A stretch of 18,920 nucleotides of DNA, taken from the NCBI GenBank assembly GCA_021414165.1, contig JAIOPA010000502.1, positions 1 through 18,920 of the forward strand, given 5' to 3'. The DNA comes from Candidatus Eiseniibacteriota bacterium (GTDB lineage: Bacteria > Eisenbacteria > RBG-16-71-46). Below, in pieces: positions 1 through 6,847 of this stretch. Made by a program: the position numbers and the translations under genes. A model generated the notes under the pieces. It worked only from the letters and a program-made list of their open reading frames with translations. It searched no databases and was not told where the DNA came from. Each line of letters starts with the position of its first letter. Within the stretch, counting starts at the first letter, position 1.

Positions 1-1
1 G

Positions 2-352
2 GTGCCCGAGTACAAGATCGACGAGGCCACGGTGGCCAAGCAGGGTGCAGACTGGGTCGTGACGGCCACGGTGCGCAACCTGGGCACCTCGAACATGACC
101 GTGCCCGTGGCCGCGGTGCGTGGCGAGCGGTTCGCCAAGCCGGCGGCGGAGCCGGGCTCGAAGGCCGAGGCCTACGCCGATGCTCGGGCCAGCGTCACGC
201 TGGGTCCCAAGGACGCCCGCACGATCACGATCCGCTGCGCCTTCGACCCGGAGCGTGTGGTCGTGGACCCGGATATCACGGTGCTCATGCTCGAGCGCCA
301 GAAGGCCGTGCTCAAGTTGAAGCGCGAGGGCGGCAAGGTCGCGATGAACTGA
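2..352 (+). CDS. C-terminal end of a larger protein (5' cut by window), possibly M1-peptidase/ABC-permease type
   Basis: The reading frame is open to the left edge, and the first codon in it (a GTG at position 2) has no room for a ribosome binding site, so this is most likely only the last ~116 residues of a longer gene. The fragment reads as a beta-sandwich tail: alternating hydrophobic strands (DWVVTATVRNLG, ARTITIRCAFD) and an end motif, ERVVVDPDITVLMLER. This type of tail, with a 'DPD..VL.L' stretch near the C-terminus, resembles what follows M1-type aminopeptidase domains, including those fused to ABC-2 permeases. That match is from memory and no catalytic HExxH is inside the window, so the family call is tentative. 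A perfect hairpin follows about 30 bp after the stop, so it is probably the last gene of its transcript. Confidence 0.6.
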   Translation: MPEYKIDEATVAKQGADWVVTATVRNLGTSNMTVPVAAVRGERFAKPAAEPGSKAEAYADARASVTLGPKDARTITIRCAFDPERVVVDPDITVLMLERQKAVLKLKREGGKVAMN

Positions 353-382
353 TCGTTCGGGTCACCTGACCCTGCAAACACG

Positions 383-414
383 ACGGCCGCCGGTGATCGT
401 TCACCGGCGGCCGT
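383..414 (+). terminator. Strong hairpin after the partial first gene
   Basis: A perfect 14-bp stem (ACGGCCGCCGGTGA with its exact complement) closes a TCGT tetraloop, 30 bp after the stop codon. There is no T-run after the stem, so it is either a terminator without a U-tract or a 3'-end stabilising hairpin. Confidence 0.6.
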
Positions 415-732
415 ACGCAATTCGTGCGTTGTGCGCTGCGCGCGGTTTGTTGCACGCGAACAGTGTTCATCGGAACCAATCGCACTACTGACCCGAGAAC
501 TGTGAAAACGCTTCCATGTTCACGCAGCGCACACGAAGGTTCATCTCACGCGACGAATCCACTGACAGAACGTCCGAGTTCAGTAGCACTGAATCCATAG
601 GCTGGAATGTGGCTGGGTCTTTCGAATACCCACACGTACTTCATGGGTGCACACGCACACTTATCCATTAGCGAGCCAACCACTCGTCACCGATCTCTCG
701 GTTCCCTGCGAGCGCATGCCTGGCATAGAGAG

Positions 733-791
733 CGTCCACTCCCCGTGGACGAGCCGGAGAAGCGCACCGAGCCCCCCCGGGCTCGCTCTCC
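733..791 (+). promoter_or_regulatory. Structured 5' leader of the lipoprotein gene (two hairpins)
   Basis: Hairpin one pairs CGTCCAC (733-739) with GTGGACG (745-751) around a 5-nt loop. Hairpin two pairs CGAGCCC (768-774) with GGGCTCG (779-785) around CCCC, and GGAGA (756-760) can pair with TCTCC (787-791) outside it. The structure ends 7 nt before the Shine-Dalgarno sequence GGAGGA at 798-803. This could be a translation-controlling or mRNA-stabilising leader. No known riboswitch class is recognised. Confidence 0.35.
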
Positions 792-809
792 ACATCCGGA
801 GGATTCACC

Positions 810-2018
810 GTGTCCCGTACTTCTCTCCTCTCCTCGCACGCCCTGCGTGCGACCGCGGTCCTCGCTCTTGCCCTCAGCCTCGGCGCCTGCAGCCGCCAGC
901 AGAACGCTTCCGAGTCCCTGACGGGTCCGGGCCGCGAAGGCGCCGGCACGCGCGTCGTCGTCGGCTGCCCCACGCTGCTCCCGAACACCGCCGCCACGTC
1001 CAGCGTGTTCGCGACTGAGATGGCCATGGTCCCGCGCTTCAACACCAAGAACATCCGTATCGAGGCCACGGGCGATATCCCCGCTCTGGCGACCCTCGCG
1101 GCCATGGCGCCCTGTGCCGCGGCTGACCTGCCGAGCATCAACTTCACGGGTGGCCACGCCAACGTGTTCCTGTCGGGCACGACCACCTCGCTCACGGGCC
1201 CGCTCACGTTCGGCCCGCTGCTCTTCCCGGGTTCGCTCATCGAGCCGGGCGTTGTCGTTGCGAATGATGCCAACAAGAACGTGCTTGAGATCATCTGGCC
1301 GACCCTCGCGGGCACCGGCACGGGCGGTCCGATCGTGCGTATCCAGCTCGCCAAGTGGAACACCGCGCTCGTGAACACGGCCAGCAAGATCGACATCGTG
1401 TGGGATATGACGGTCACGCAGGATGCCACGACGCACTTCATCTCGGGCACGACGGTTGGCATCCCGATGAGCGGTCAGGCGATCTTCCCGAACGCTGCTG
1501 CGCCGCTGCCCTGCCCCCTGACGCTGGGTGCGGGCGGTGCGGTGGTCAGCCAGTTGGCGAGCGTGCCGCGCTTCACGGCGAAGTCGCTGCGCTTCGAGAT
1601 CATCGGTGACGTCGCGGCCGGCACCATCGGCCTGTCGGGCCCCTGCGCGGCCTCGGCCACGCCGGCGATCGTGTACACCGGCGGCACGGGCAACGTCACC
1701 ATCGGTGGCGTGTCGGTCACGAACACGGGCCGTGCGCTCACGTTCGGCGCCCTCCTGTTCCCGGGCATCGCCCTGGAGCCGGGTGTCGTCGTCGCGAACG
1801 ATGCCTCCAAGAACGTCCTTGAGATCATCTGGCCGTCGCTGGCCGGCACGGGCACCGGTGCGCCGGTCCTGCGTCTGCAGCTGGCCGCATGGTCGGGCCG
1901 TGTTGTGACGGGTGCCAAGGCCGACGTCGCCATGCAGTTCAATGCGATCGGTCCGGACGGCTTGCCGGCGGTGTTCACCGCCAACGCGGCCGGTCTCACG
2001 ATCCCGGTCCGCCGCTAA
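810..2018 (+). CDS. Lipoprotein with two tandem copies of a ~178-residue unit, function unknown
   Basis: The GTG start is set by GGAGGA six bases upstream (798-803). The 402-residue product begins with a lipoprotein signal: SRTS and a basic turn, a hydrophobic stretch, then the lipobox L24-G25-A26-C27, so it should be exported and lipid-anchored. The rest is two copies of one unit (about residues 50-227 and 232-402). The shared core includes F-[TN]-x-K-x-[LI]-R, LTFG-x-LLFPG, EPGVVVANDA and KNVLEIIWP, and it repeats with a 534-nt offset. Each copy has two cysteines (C53/C102 and C235/C279), which may form one disulphide per unit. Each unit looks all-beta. I do not recognise a named domain. 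The gene stands alone between two terminators. Confidence 0.85.
   Translation: MSRTSLLSSHALRATAVLALALSLGACSRQQNASESLTGPGREGAGTRVVVGCPTLLPNTAATSSVFATEMAMVPRFNTKNIRIEATGDIPALATLAAMAPCAAADLPSINFTGGHANVFLSGTTTSLTGPLTFGPLLFPGSLIEPGVVVANDANKNVLEIIWPTLAGTGTGGPIVRIQLAKWNTALVNTASKIDIVWDMTVTQDATTHFISGTTVGIPMSGQAIFPNAAAPLPCPLTLGAGGAVVSQLASVPRFTAKSLRFEIIGDVAAGTIGLSGPCAASATPAIVYTGGTGNVTIGGVSVTNTGRALTFGALLFPGIALEPGVVVANDASKNVLEIIWPSLAGTGTGAPVLRLQLAAWSGRVVTGAKADVAMQFNAIGPDGLPAVFTANAAGLTIPVRR
1030..1995 (+). repeat. Internal tandem duplication, 534-nt offset, inside the lipoprotein gene
   Basis: Matching landmarks lie exactly 534 nt apart: CCGCGCTTC at 1032 and 1566, and GAGCCGGG at 1242 and 1776. The stretch around 1242-1310 is nearly the same in both copies at DNA level (most differences are third-position changes), while the copy ends differ more and carry small indels. 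Confidence 0.85.
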
Positions 2019-2045
2019 GCCTCACAGTAACCGATCTGAAGAAGG

Positions 2046-2081
2046 CGGCCCGCTCCTGCCAGAGCGGGCCGTCTTTCTTTT
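2046..2081 (+). terminator. Intrinsic terminator of the lipoprotein gene
   Basis: A perfect 10-bp stem CGGCCCGCTC (2046-2055) / GAGCGGGCCG (2062-2071) with loop CTGCCA is followed at once by TCTTTCTTTT (2072-2081). It starts 27 bp after the stop codon. It is the only hairpin in the window with a classical U-tract. Confidence 0.9.
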
Positions 2082-2198
2082 GGCCCGGCCGGCACTCTGT
2101 ACTTGCAGCCACACACGCCGCCCGCTGACTATGCGCGCTCCACACCCTGCCCCCGGCGCCCACGCGCACCGGGTGAGACGCAGTCCCTCGGAGGCCGC

Positions 2199-4214
2199 AT
2201 GGCGATCCAGAACCTCACCGAAGAGCAGATCCGCACCTGGTCCCGCGAACAGAAGGACACCTGGTGGCGCGAGAACGTCTACCGCGGCGACATGCCGCAG
2301 CTCACGTTCCGCGCTGCGCTCACGGGGTTCCTGCTGGGTGGCATCCTGAGCGCCACGAATCTCTACGTGGGCGCCATGACCGGCTGGACGCTGGGCGTCG
2401 GGCTCACGTCGGTGATCCTGTCGTTCGCCATGTTCCGGGTCTTCGCGCAGTTGGGCGCCAAGGACATGAACGTGCTCGAGAACAACGCCACACAGTCCGT
2501 GGCGACCGCAGCCGGCTACATGACCGGCCCGCTCATCTCGGGGCTTGCCGCCTACATGTGGATCGAGAACAAGCCGCTGCCCTGGCTGCCCATGATGATG
2601 TTCAACGTGGTGCTGTCGTTACTGGGCGTGTTGGTGGCGTTCCCCATGAAGCGCTTGTTCATCAACGAGGAGCAGCAGCCGTTCCCGCAGGGGCGCGCCT
2701 GTGGTGTGGTACTCGATACGCTCTACTCCGCGGACGCGGCGATCGGCATGTTCAAGGCTCGCGTCCTGGCCTGGTCCGCGGCCGTGGCCGGCGTGATCTC
2801 GTTCCTGTCGGGCGAGAACTACATGAAGTACATCCAGTCGAAGCTCATGCACCTCGGGAGCGTCTGGAAGCTGCCGCGCGAACTCGACCAGTGGTACTAC
2901 GACCTGTGCGAGAAGGGCATGGCGGCGGTTCCGCGGATCGGCGGCATCGACATCCGCCAGTTGGGACTGCGCCCCACGCTGGATTGGGCCATGTTCGGCG
3001 CGGGCGGCCTCATGGGCGTGCGCACCGCGGGCAGCATGATGCTGGGCATGCTCGCGAACTTCGCGATCCTGGCCCCCATCATGATCAACGCTGGCGAGAT
3101 CCTGCCCAAGTCGGGCTCGCTCGCCGAGGGCACCGCTATCTTCGGCCGCGTGCACATCGTGAACAACTGGTCGCTGTGGTGGGGCATCGCGATCATGGTC
3201 ATGGCGTCCATGGTGAGCCTGTTCGCGAAGCCGCAGATCTTCGTGGACGTGTTCAAGATGGTGTTCAAGAAGCGCAGCCCGTCGAGCGCGGCCGAGCGGG
3301 CCGCGTCACCCGACGTGTTGAAGGACATCGAACTGCCCATGTGGGTGTCCTACGTCGGCATCCCGATCATCGGCGGCATCGGCGTGTGGATGGCCTGGCA
3401 CTGGTTCGGCGTGCATCCGCTGTTCGGTGGCCTGGCGATCCCGCTCATCATCGGCCTCACGCTCATCGCCGCTCGCAGCACGGCCATGACCAGCATCACG
3501 CCCACGGGCTCGTTGTCGAAGATCCCGCAGTTCGCCTTTGGCGCCATGGATCCGCTGCATCCGCCCACCAACCTCATGACGGGCGTGATGTGCGTGGAAG
3601 TCGCCAGCAACGCCTCGAACCTGCTCATGGACATCAAGCCCGGCTACATGCTGGGCGCGAAGCCGCGCCAGCAGGCGCTCGGGCATGCCATCGGCATCTT
3701 CGCCGGCGCGCTCGCCTCGACGCCGCTCTTCTACCTGCTGTTCCTGTCGGACTGGAAGCCGGGCATGAACCTGCAGGCCGCCATGGCCCCCGAGGGCGGC
3801 CAGTTCTCGTTCCCGTCGGCCGTGCAGTGGAAGGGTGTCTCTGAACTCGTGACCTCGATCTTCGCGCCGGGCGGCCACGGCAACCTGCTCACGGGTTCGA
3901 TCCTCACGTCGATGATCATCGCGGCAGCGGTAGGCGCCGTGTTCGAGTTGGCCCGCATCCTCACGAAGAACAAGTTCCCGCTCTCGCCGCTCGCGATCGG
4001 TCTGGGAGTACTCGTTCCGCCGGACTCGGTGATCTCGATGTTCGCGGGCGCGGTGTTCTTCGAGGTCATGACCAAGATGTTCCATAAGAAGCCGGCGTCG
4101 CTCGGGCACAAGCTGTGGATCGAGACGCACGAGCCGATCTGCGCGGGACTCGTGGCGGGTGCCGCCCTGGTGGGCATCGGCGACACGATCATCAAGGTGT
4201 TCCTGCTCAAGTAG
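2199..4214 (+). CDS. OPT-family oligopeptide transporter
   Basis: This is an inner-membrane transporter of the oligopeptide transporter (OPT) superfamily, whose members carry short peptides or metal-chelate compounds into the cell with protons. The frame is open from 2103, but the ATG at 2199 is preferred because GGAGG lies four bases before it and the extra 32 residues are Pro/Arg-rich and not membrane-like. The 671-residue product has many hydrophobic segments from about residue 37 to the end. Family-like motifs are NATQSVATAAGYM early, FPQGRACGVVLDTL in the first third, and NLMTGVMCVEVASNASNLL with GYMLGAKPRQQALGHAIG in the second half. Two longer soluble stretches interrupt it (about residues 205-265 and 355-385). 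It is convergent with the dehydrogenase gene, and nothing nearby fixes the substrate. Confidence 0.9.
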   Translation: MAIQNLTEEQIRTWSREQKDTWWRENVYRGDMPQLTFRAALTGFLLGGILSATNLYVGAMTGWTLGVGLTSVILSFAMFRVFAQLGAKDMNVLENNATQSVATAAGYMTGPLISGLAAYMWIENKPLPWLPMMMFNVVLSLLGVLVAFPMKRLFINEEQQPFPQGRACGVVLDTLYSADAAIGMFKARVLAWSAAVAGVISFLSGENYMKYIQSKLMHLGSVWKLPRELDQWYYDLCEKGMAAVPRIGGIDIRQLGLRPTLDWAMFGAGGLMGVRTAGSMMLGMLANFAILAPIMINAGEILPKSGSLAEGTAIFGRVHIVNNWSLWWGIAIMVMASMVSLFAKPQIFVDVFKMVFKKRSPSSAAERAASPDVLKDIELPMWVSYVGIPIIGGIGVWMAWHWFGVHPLFGGLAIPLIIGLTLIAARSTAMTSITPTGSLSKIPQFAFGAMDPLHPPTNLMTGVMCVEVASNASNLLMDIKPGYMLGAKPRQQALGHAIGIFAGALASTPLFYLLFLSDWKPGMNLQAAMAPEGGQFSFPSAVQWKGVSELVTSIFAPGGHGNLLTGSILTSMIIAAAVGAVFELARILTKNKFPLSPLAIGLGVLVPPDSVISMFAGAVFFEVMTKMFHKKPASLGHKLWIETHEPICAGLVAGAALVGIGDTIIKVFLLK

Positions 4215-4233
4215 CCGACATCGCCACAGACGA

Positions 4234-4267
4234 AAGCGCCCGGTCCCTGTGCAGGGGCCGGGCGCTT
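4234..4267. terminator. Shared hairpin between convergent OPT transporter and dehydrogenase genes
   Basis: A 15-bp stem (AAGCGCCCGGTCCCT against AGGGGCCGGGCGCTT, one G-U pair) closes a GTGC tetraloop. It lies 19 bp after the OPT stop and 23 bp before the end of the opposing gene, so it can serve both directions. T-runs on either side are short. Confidence 0.75.
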
Positions 4268-4290
4268 CGCTTGAGCCGTGCGGCGAGCGC

Positions 4291-5706
4291 TTACTTCGCG
4301 CCGACCTTGGCCTCGGTGCGCAGCAGGTGGATCGCGAGGCTATCAGCGTCCTCGGCCGCCTCGCCCAGCACCTCCATCATGGTCGGGTGCGCGTGGATCG
4401 CCTGCGCGATCGCACTCACATCGAGGTCGGCGCCAATGGCGAGCGACGCCTCGTGGATCAACTCACTGGCCTTGGCGCCGAAGATGCTGGTGCCGAGGAT
4501 CTGGCCCGAGTCGGCATCACCCACGATCTTCACGAACCCGGTCGTCTCGCCGTCGGCGATGTTGCGGCCGTGCGCACGGAACGGGAACCGGCCGACCTTG
4601 ACCGTGCGGCCTTCGGCTTTCGCCTCGGACTCGGTCAGACCGACGCTGGCGATCTCGGGGCTCGTGAACGTGGCCGCCGGCACCGCGCGCCAGTTGGTCT
4701 GCGCGTTGTGGCCCGCGATGATCTCGGCCGCCGCCTTGCCCTGCGCGCTGGCGAAGTGCGCGAGCTGCTTGATGTCCGTGACGTCACCGATCGCGTAGAT
4801 GTTCGGCACGCTCGTCTGCAGGCGGTCGTTCACCACGATCTTGCCACGCTCGGCGTGCGCCAGACCGACCGTCTCCAGGCCAAGGTCGGCGCTGTAGGGC
4901 CGGCGGCCGGTCGCGATGAGCACGGTGTCGACATCGACCGTCTTGCCGCCCGACAGCGTGAGCGTGATCGAGCCGTCGGCGTTGTCGCGGCGATCCTCGA
5001 CCTTGGTACCCAGGTGCAGCGCGATCTTCTGCTTCTTCATCTCGCGCTCGAGGGCGGCCGAGACTTCCTCGTCCTCGGCCATGACCAGACGCGGCAGCAT
5101 CTCGATGACCGTGGTCTGCGTACCGACCGCGGCGAAGAAGCACGCGAACTCACAGCCGATCACGCCGCCGCCCAAGATGGCGATGCGCTTGGGCTGCTTG
5201 GTGAGATCGAGCGCCTCTTTGCTGCCGATCACGCGCTCGCCGTCCAACGACCAGCCCGGCGGGTTCCACGCAGCCGCGCCCGTGGCGAGGATGATGTGGT
5301 CCGTGGTGATCTCCTCGGTGCCGCCCTCGTTCTTGTGGATCATGATCTTGTTGGCCGACGTGAGCTTGCCGGTGCCCTTGTAGATGTCGACCTGACGGCC
5401 CGACAGCAGCTGCTTCACGCCACCGGTGAGCTGCTTGACGATCTTGTTCTTGCGCGCGACCAGCGCCGACCAGTCGAGCTGCGGCTCACCCACGACGATG
5501 CCGTACTCCTTGGCGCGCTTGATCTGCTCGTAGAGGTGCGCGGTCACGACCCACGACTTGGTCGGGATGCAGCCCCAGTTCAAGCACGTGCCGCCCAGTT
5601 CATCCTTCTCGATGACGGCGGTCTTCAAGCCCATCTGCGCGGCGCGGATCGCGGACACATAGCCGCCCGGGCCGGTACCGATGATGACGACGTTGTAGTG
5701 AGCCAT
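4291..5706 (-). CDS. lpdA: Dihydrolipoamide dehydrogenase (E3)
   Basis: This FAD enzyme reoxidises dihydrolipoamide with NAD+ as the E3 part of pyruvate and 2-oxoglutarate dehydrogenase complexes or of the glycine cleavage system. The 471-residue product has full family length. It shows the FAD-binding GTGPGGY (residues 10-16), the redox-active disulphide in GGTCLNWGCIPTK (C41 and C46), the NAD-binding GGGVIGCEFA near residue 180, an ATGRRP stretch, and the C-terminal dimer-interface active-site motif HAHPTMME (H440 and E445). The ATG start has AGGGAG about eight bases upstream. No E1 or E2 gene is next to it, so which complex it serves cannot be told here. A candidate promoter lies at 5782-5810 and a strong hairpin at 5737-5757 lies in the leader. 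Confidence 0.96.
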   Translation of the reverse strand: MAHYNVVIIGTGPGGYVSAIRAAQMGLKTAVIEKDELGGTCLNWGCIPTKSWVVTAHLYEQIKRAKEYGIVVGEPQLDWSALVARKNKIVKQLTGGVKQLLSGRQVDIYKGTGKLTSANKIMIHKNEGGTEEITTDHIILATGAAAWNPPGWSLDGERVIGSKEALDLTKQPKRIAILGGGVIGCEFACFFAAVGTQTTVIEMLPRLVMAEDEEVSAALEREMKKQKIALHLGTKVEDRRDNADGSITLTLSGGKTVDVDTVLIATGRRPYSADLGLETVGLAHAERGKIVVNDRLQTSVPNIYAIGDVTDIKQLAHFASAQGKAAAEIIAGHNAQTNWRAVPAATFTSPEIASVGLTESEAKAEGRTVKVGRFPFRAHGRNIADGETTGFVKIVGDADSGQILGTSIFGAKASELIHEASLAIGADLDVSAIAQAIHAHPTMMEVLGEAAEDADSLAIHLLRTEAKVGAK

Positions 5707-5736
5707 GGTGCGACTCCCTGCTGGCGTGAGTTCAAA

Positions 5737-5757
5737 GCCGGGCGCGGCGCGCCCGGC
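5737..5757 (-). promoter_or_regulatory. GC-only palindrome in the lpdA leader
   Basis: A 21-bp palindrome (GCCGGGCGCG, one central base, then its exact complement) sits about 30 nt upstream of the lpdA start and inside the predicted leader. As RNA on the minus strand it forms a very stable hairpin followed by TTTGAA. It may affect transcription pausing or mRNA stability, and no ligand or protein partner is evident. Confidence 0.35.
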
Positions 5758-5781
5758 GGAGGTTTCATGGAAGGAGCGCTT

Positions 5782-5810
5782 ACTCTAGTGGACACGGCCC
5801 CGGACGGGAA
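5782..5810 (-). promoter_or_regulatory. Candidate lpdA promoter
   Basis: Read on the minus strand, a -35-like TTCCCG (5810-5805) and a -10-like TAGAGT (5787-5782) are separated by exactly 17 bp. The expected start is near 5775, giving a leader of about 70 nt. The arrangement mirrors the divergent promoter on the other strand. Confidence 0.45.
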
Positions 5811-5854
5811 CCGGGGCGCGGGGCGCATGGAATGCGCCTTTGGGGGCGGTTCCC
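5806..5854. repeat. Inverted repeat GGGAACCG/CGGTTCCC spanning the divergent -35 regions
   Basis: GGGAACCG (5806-5813) and its exact complement CGGTTCCC (5847-5854) are 33 bp apart. Each arm overlaps the presumed -35 hexamer of one of the two divergent genes. It could simply be two copies of a conserved -35 region or an operator for a shared regulator. Confidence 0.5.
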
Positions 5855-5878
5855 ATGACCTCGCACAGCGGCTAGTGT
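5850..5878 (+). promoter_or_regulatory. Candidate promoter for a leaderless glycosyltransferase transcript
   Basis: The elements TTCCCA (5850-5855) and TAGTGT (5873-5878) are separated by exactly 17 bp. The -10 ends seven bases before the ATG at 5886, so transcription would begin at or next to the start codon. No Shine-Dalgarno sequence is present, which fits a leaderless mRNA. Confidence 0.45.
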
Positions 5879-5885
5879 GCGGGCC

Positions 5886-6533
5886 ATGCGCCGCCTCGCT
5901 GTATTCGCCCGGGCCCCGGTCACGGGTCAGGTGAAGTCCCGCCTCTCCCCGGCCCTCCCGGCCTCGCTCGCGGCGCGTCTGTATGGCGGGCTCTTGGCAG
6001 ACACCTTCATCGCGGGAGCCTCAGCGACCTGCGACGAGCGCTGGGTGTTCTGGGCGGACTCCGCCGGTGAGACGCCCGCGCGCTTCATGACGCATCGCCA
6101 GCGCGGGCGCGATCTGGGCGAGCGACTGCGCGAAGCGTTCGTCACACTGCGCCAGCGCCCCGATGATCGCGTGCTGGTGATCGGCAGCGATACGCCCTCG
6201 CTCACGGCCGCGCATCTCGAAGAAGCGTTCGCAGCACTCGAGACGAACGATGTGGTGATCGGTCCCACGGTCGATGGCGGCTACTGGGGCATCGGCGCGC
6301 GCGTCGCCGCACCGACGTTGTTCGACGACATCCCGTGGAGCACGCGCGAGGTCCTCACGCGCACGCTGGTGCGCGCGCACACCGCGGGCCTACGCGTGGG
6401 CACCGTGTCCACGCTCGAGGACCTCGACACACCGCACGACCTGGCACTGTTGATCGGCGCGCTCGCGGTGAACGATGCGGCCTGTGGTGCGCAGGCGCGG
6501 GGCGTGCTGCGCGCGGTGGGGTTGGCGCGCTGA
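5886..6533 (+). CDS. DUF2064/TIGR04282-type GT-A glycosyltransferase-like protein
   Basis: The 215-residue product matches the DUF2064 family, small GT-A-fold nucleotide-sugar-transferase-like proteins often labelled 'TIGR04282 arsenosugar biosynthesis glycosyltransferase'. Visible motifs are FARAPVTGQVKSRL (residues 7-20, the nucleotide-binding start), IGSDTPSLT (around D102) and GPTVDGGYWGIGA (D120-W124). The GTG at 5877 is also in frame, but it falls inside the likely -10 element TAGTGT, so the ATG at 5886 is chosen. No ribosome binding site is visible. No arsenic methylation or radical SAM gene lies nearby, so the arsenosugar label should not be taken as function. It is divergent from lpdA and followed by a non-coding stretch. 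Confidence 0.88.
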   Translation: MRRLAVFARAPVTGQVKSRLSPALPASLAARLYGGLLADTFIAGASATCDERWVFWADSAGETPARFMTHRQRGRDLGERLREAFVTLRQRPDDRVLVIGSDTPSLTAAHLEEAFAALETNDVVIGPTVDGGYWGIGARVAAPTLFDDIPWSTREVLTRTLVRAHTAGLRVGTVSTLEDLDTPHDLALLIGALAVNDAACGAQARGVLRAVGLAR

Positions 6534-6847
6534 GGTGAGTGAGCAGCGAAGCGCCTAGCGCCCTCAAGAGCCATCCGCGGCCAGTCTGGTGGGATTCTTG
6601 ACGAAGTTCTTGCTTGACCGCCTCCACGCACGCGGCTTCGCGACCGCGATACGTCCCGCACGGTGAACTCCAGATCGCGTGACGATGCGACTGTGGCCAC
6701 TTGTGTGACACGCATCACGCGCGTTCGCATTCCGACCCTCGTTCGGACATCCGGACTCAAGCACGAGAGCCGCAGAAGGCCATGCTAGCGTTGATGCACC
6801 CCGCGAATGTCCCCGCGCAGACTCTGCCCCCGAAGGTGGAGTGATTC
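6534..6847. other. 314-bp non-coding region before the HNH gene
   Basis: No gene is supported here. Seen in it are a CRP-like palindrome at 6704-6719, a short inverted repeat TCCGA/TCGGA (6731-6735, 6743-6747), a possible -10 TAGCGT (6786-6791) without a matching -35, and the HNH ribosome binding site at its end. Base composition is less GC-rich in the middle than in the flanking genes. Confidence 0.45.
6704..6719. promoter_or_regulatory. CRP/FNR-like half-site pair TGTGA-N6-TCACG
   Basis: TGTGA and TCACG are separated by six bases, close to the CRP consensus TGTGA-N6-TCACA. The outer bases extend the symmetry by one position (GTGTGA / TCACGC). It lies about 130 bp before the HNH start codon. 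A regulator of the CRP/FNR family is an inference from the motif alone. Confidence 0.3.

Larger units (their letters stand above)
353..809. other. 457-bp non-coding region, probable promoter and leader of the lipoprotein gene
   Basis: I see no convincing gene here; the short frames in it have no ribosome binding site and run into the next gene out of frame. Its composition is less GC-rich than the genes, as expected for a promoter region. It holds the hairpin at 383-414, a small inverted repeat TTCAGT-AGC-ACTGAA at 579-593, a possible -10 element TAGGCT at 598-603 with no clear -35, and two stacked hairpins directly before the ribosome binding site (733-751 and 768-785). Confidence 0.5.

Noticed and set aside
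607..1018. Short frames in the lipoprotein leader (104 and 123 codons)
   Set aside because: No ribosome binding site, they run out of frame into the lipoprotein gene, and their composition is not protein-like.
2264..3844. 526-codon frame overlapping the OPT transporter in another frame
   Set aside because: Rich in Arg/His/Gly with no membrane pattern; the OPT frame has conserved motifs throughout.
4159..5934. 591-codon open frame opposite lpdA
   Set aside because: It is a mirror of lpdA codon structure in a GC-rich gene: Arg/Asp/His/Ala-rich, no family motifs, no ribosome binding site. lpdA on the other strand has every catalytic motif.
5886..6533. Assigning an arsenosugar role to the DUF2064 gene
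   Set aside because: The label belongs to a small part of the family defined by neighbouring arsenic genes, none of which is present here.
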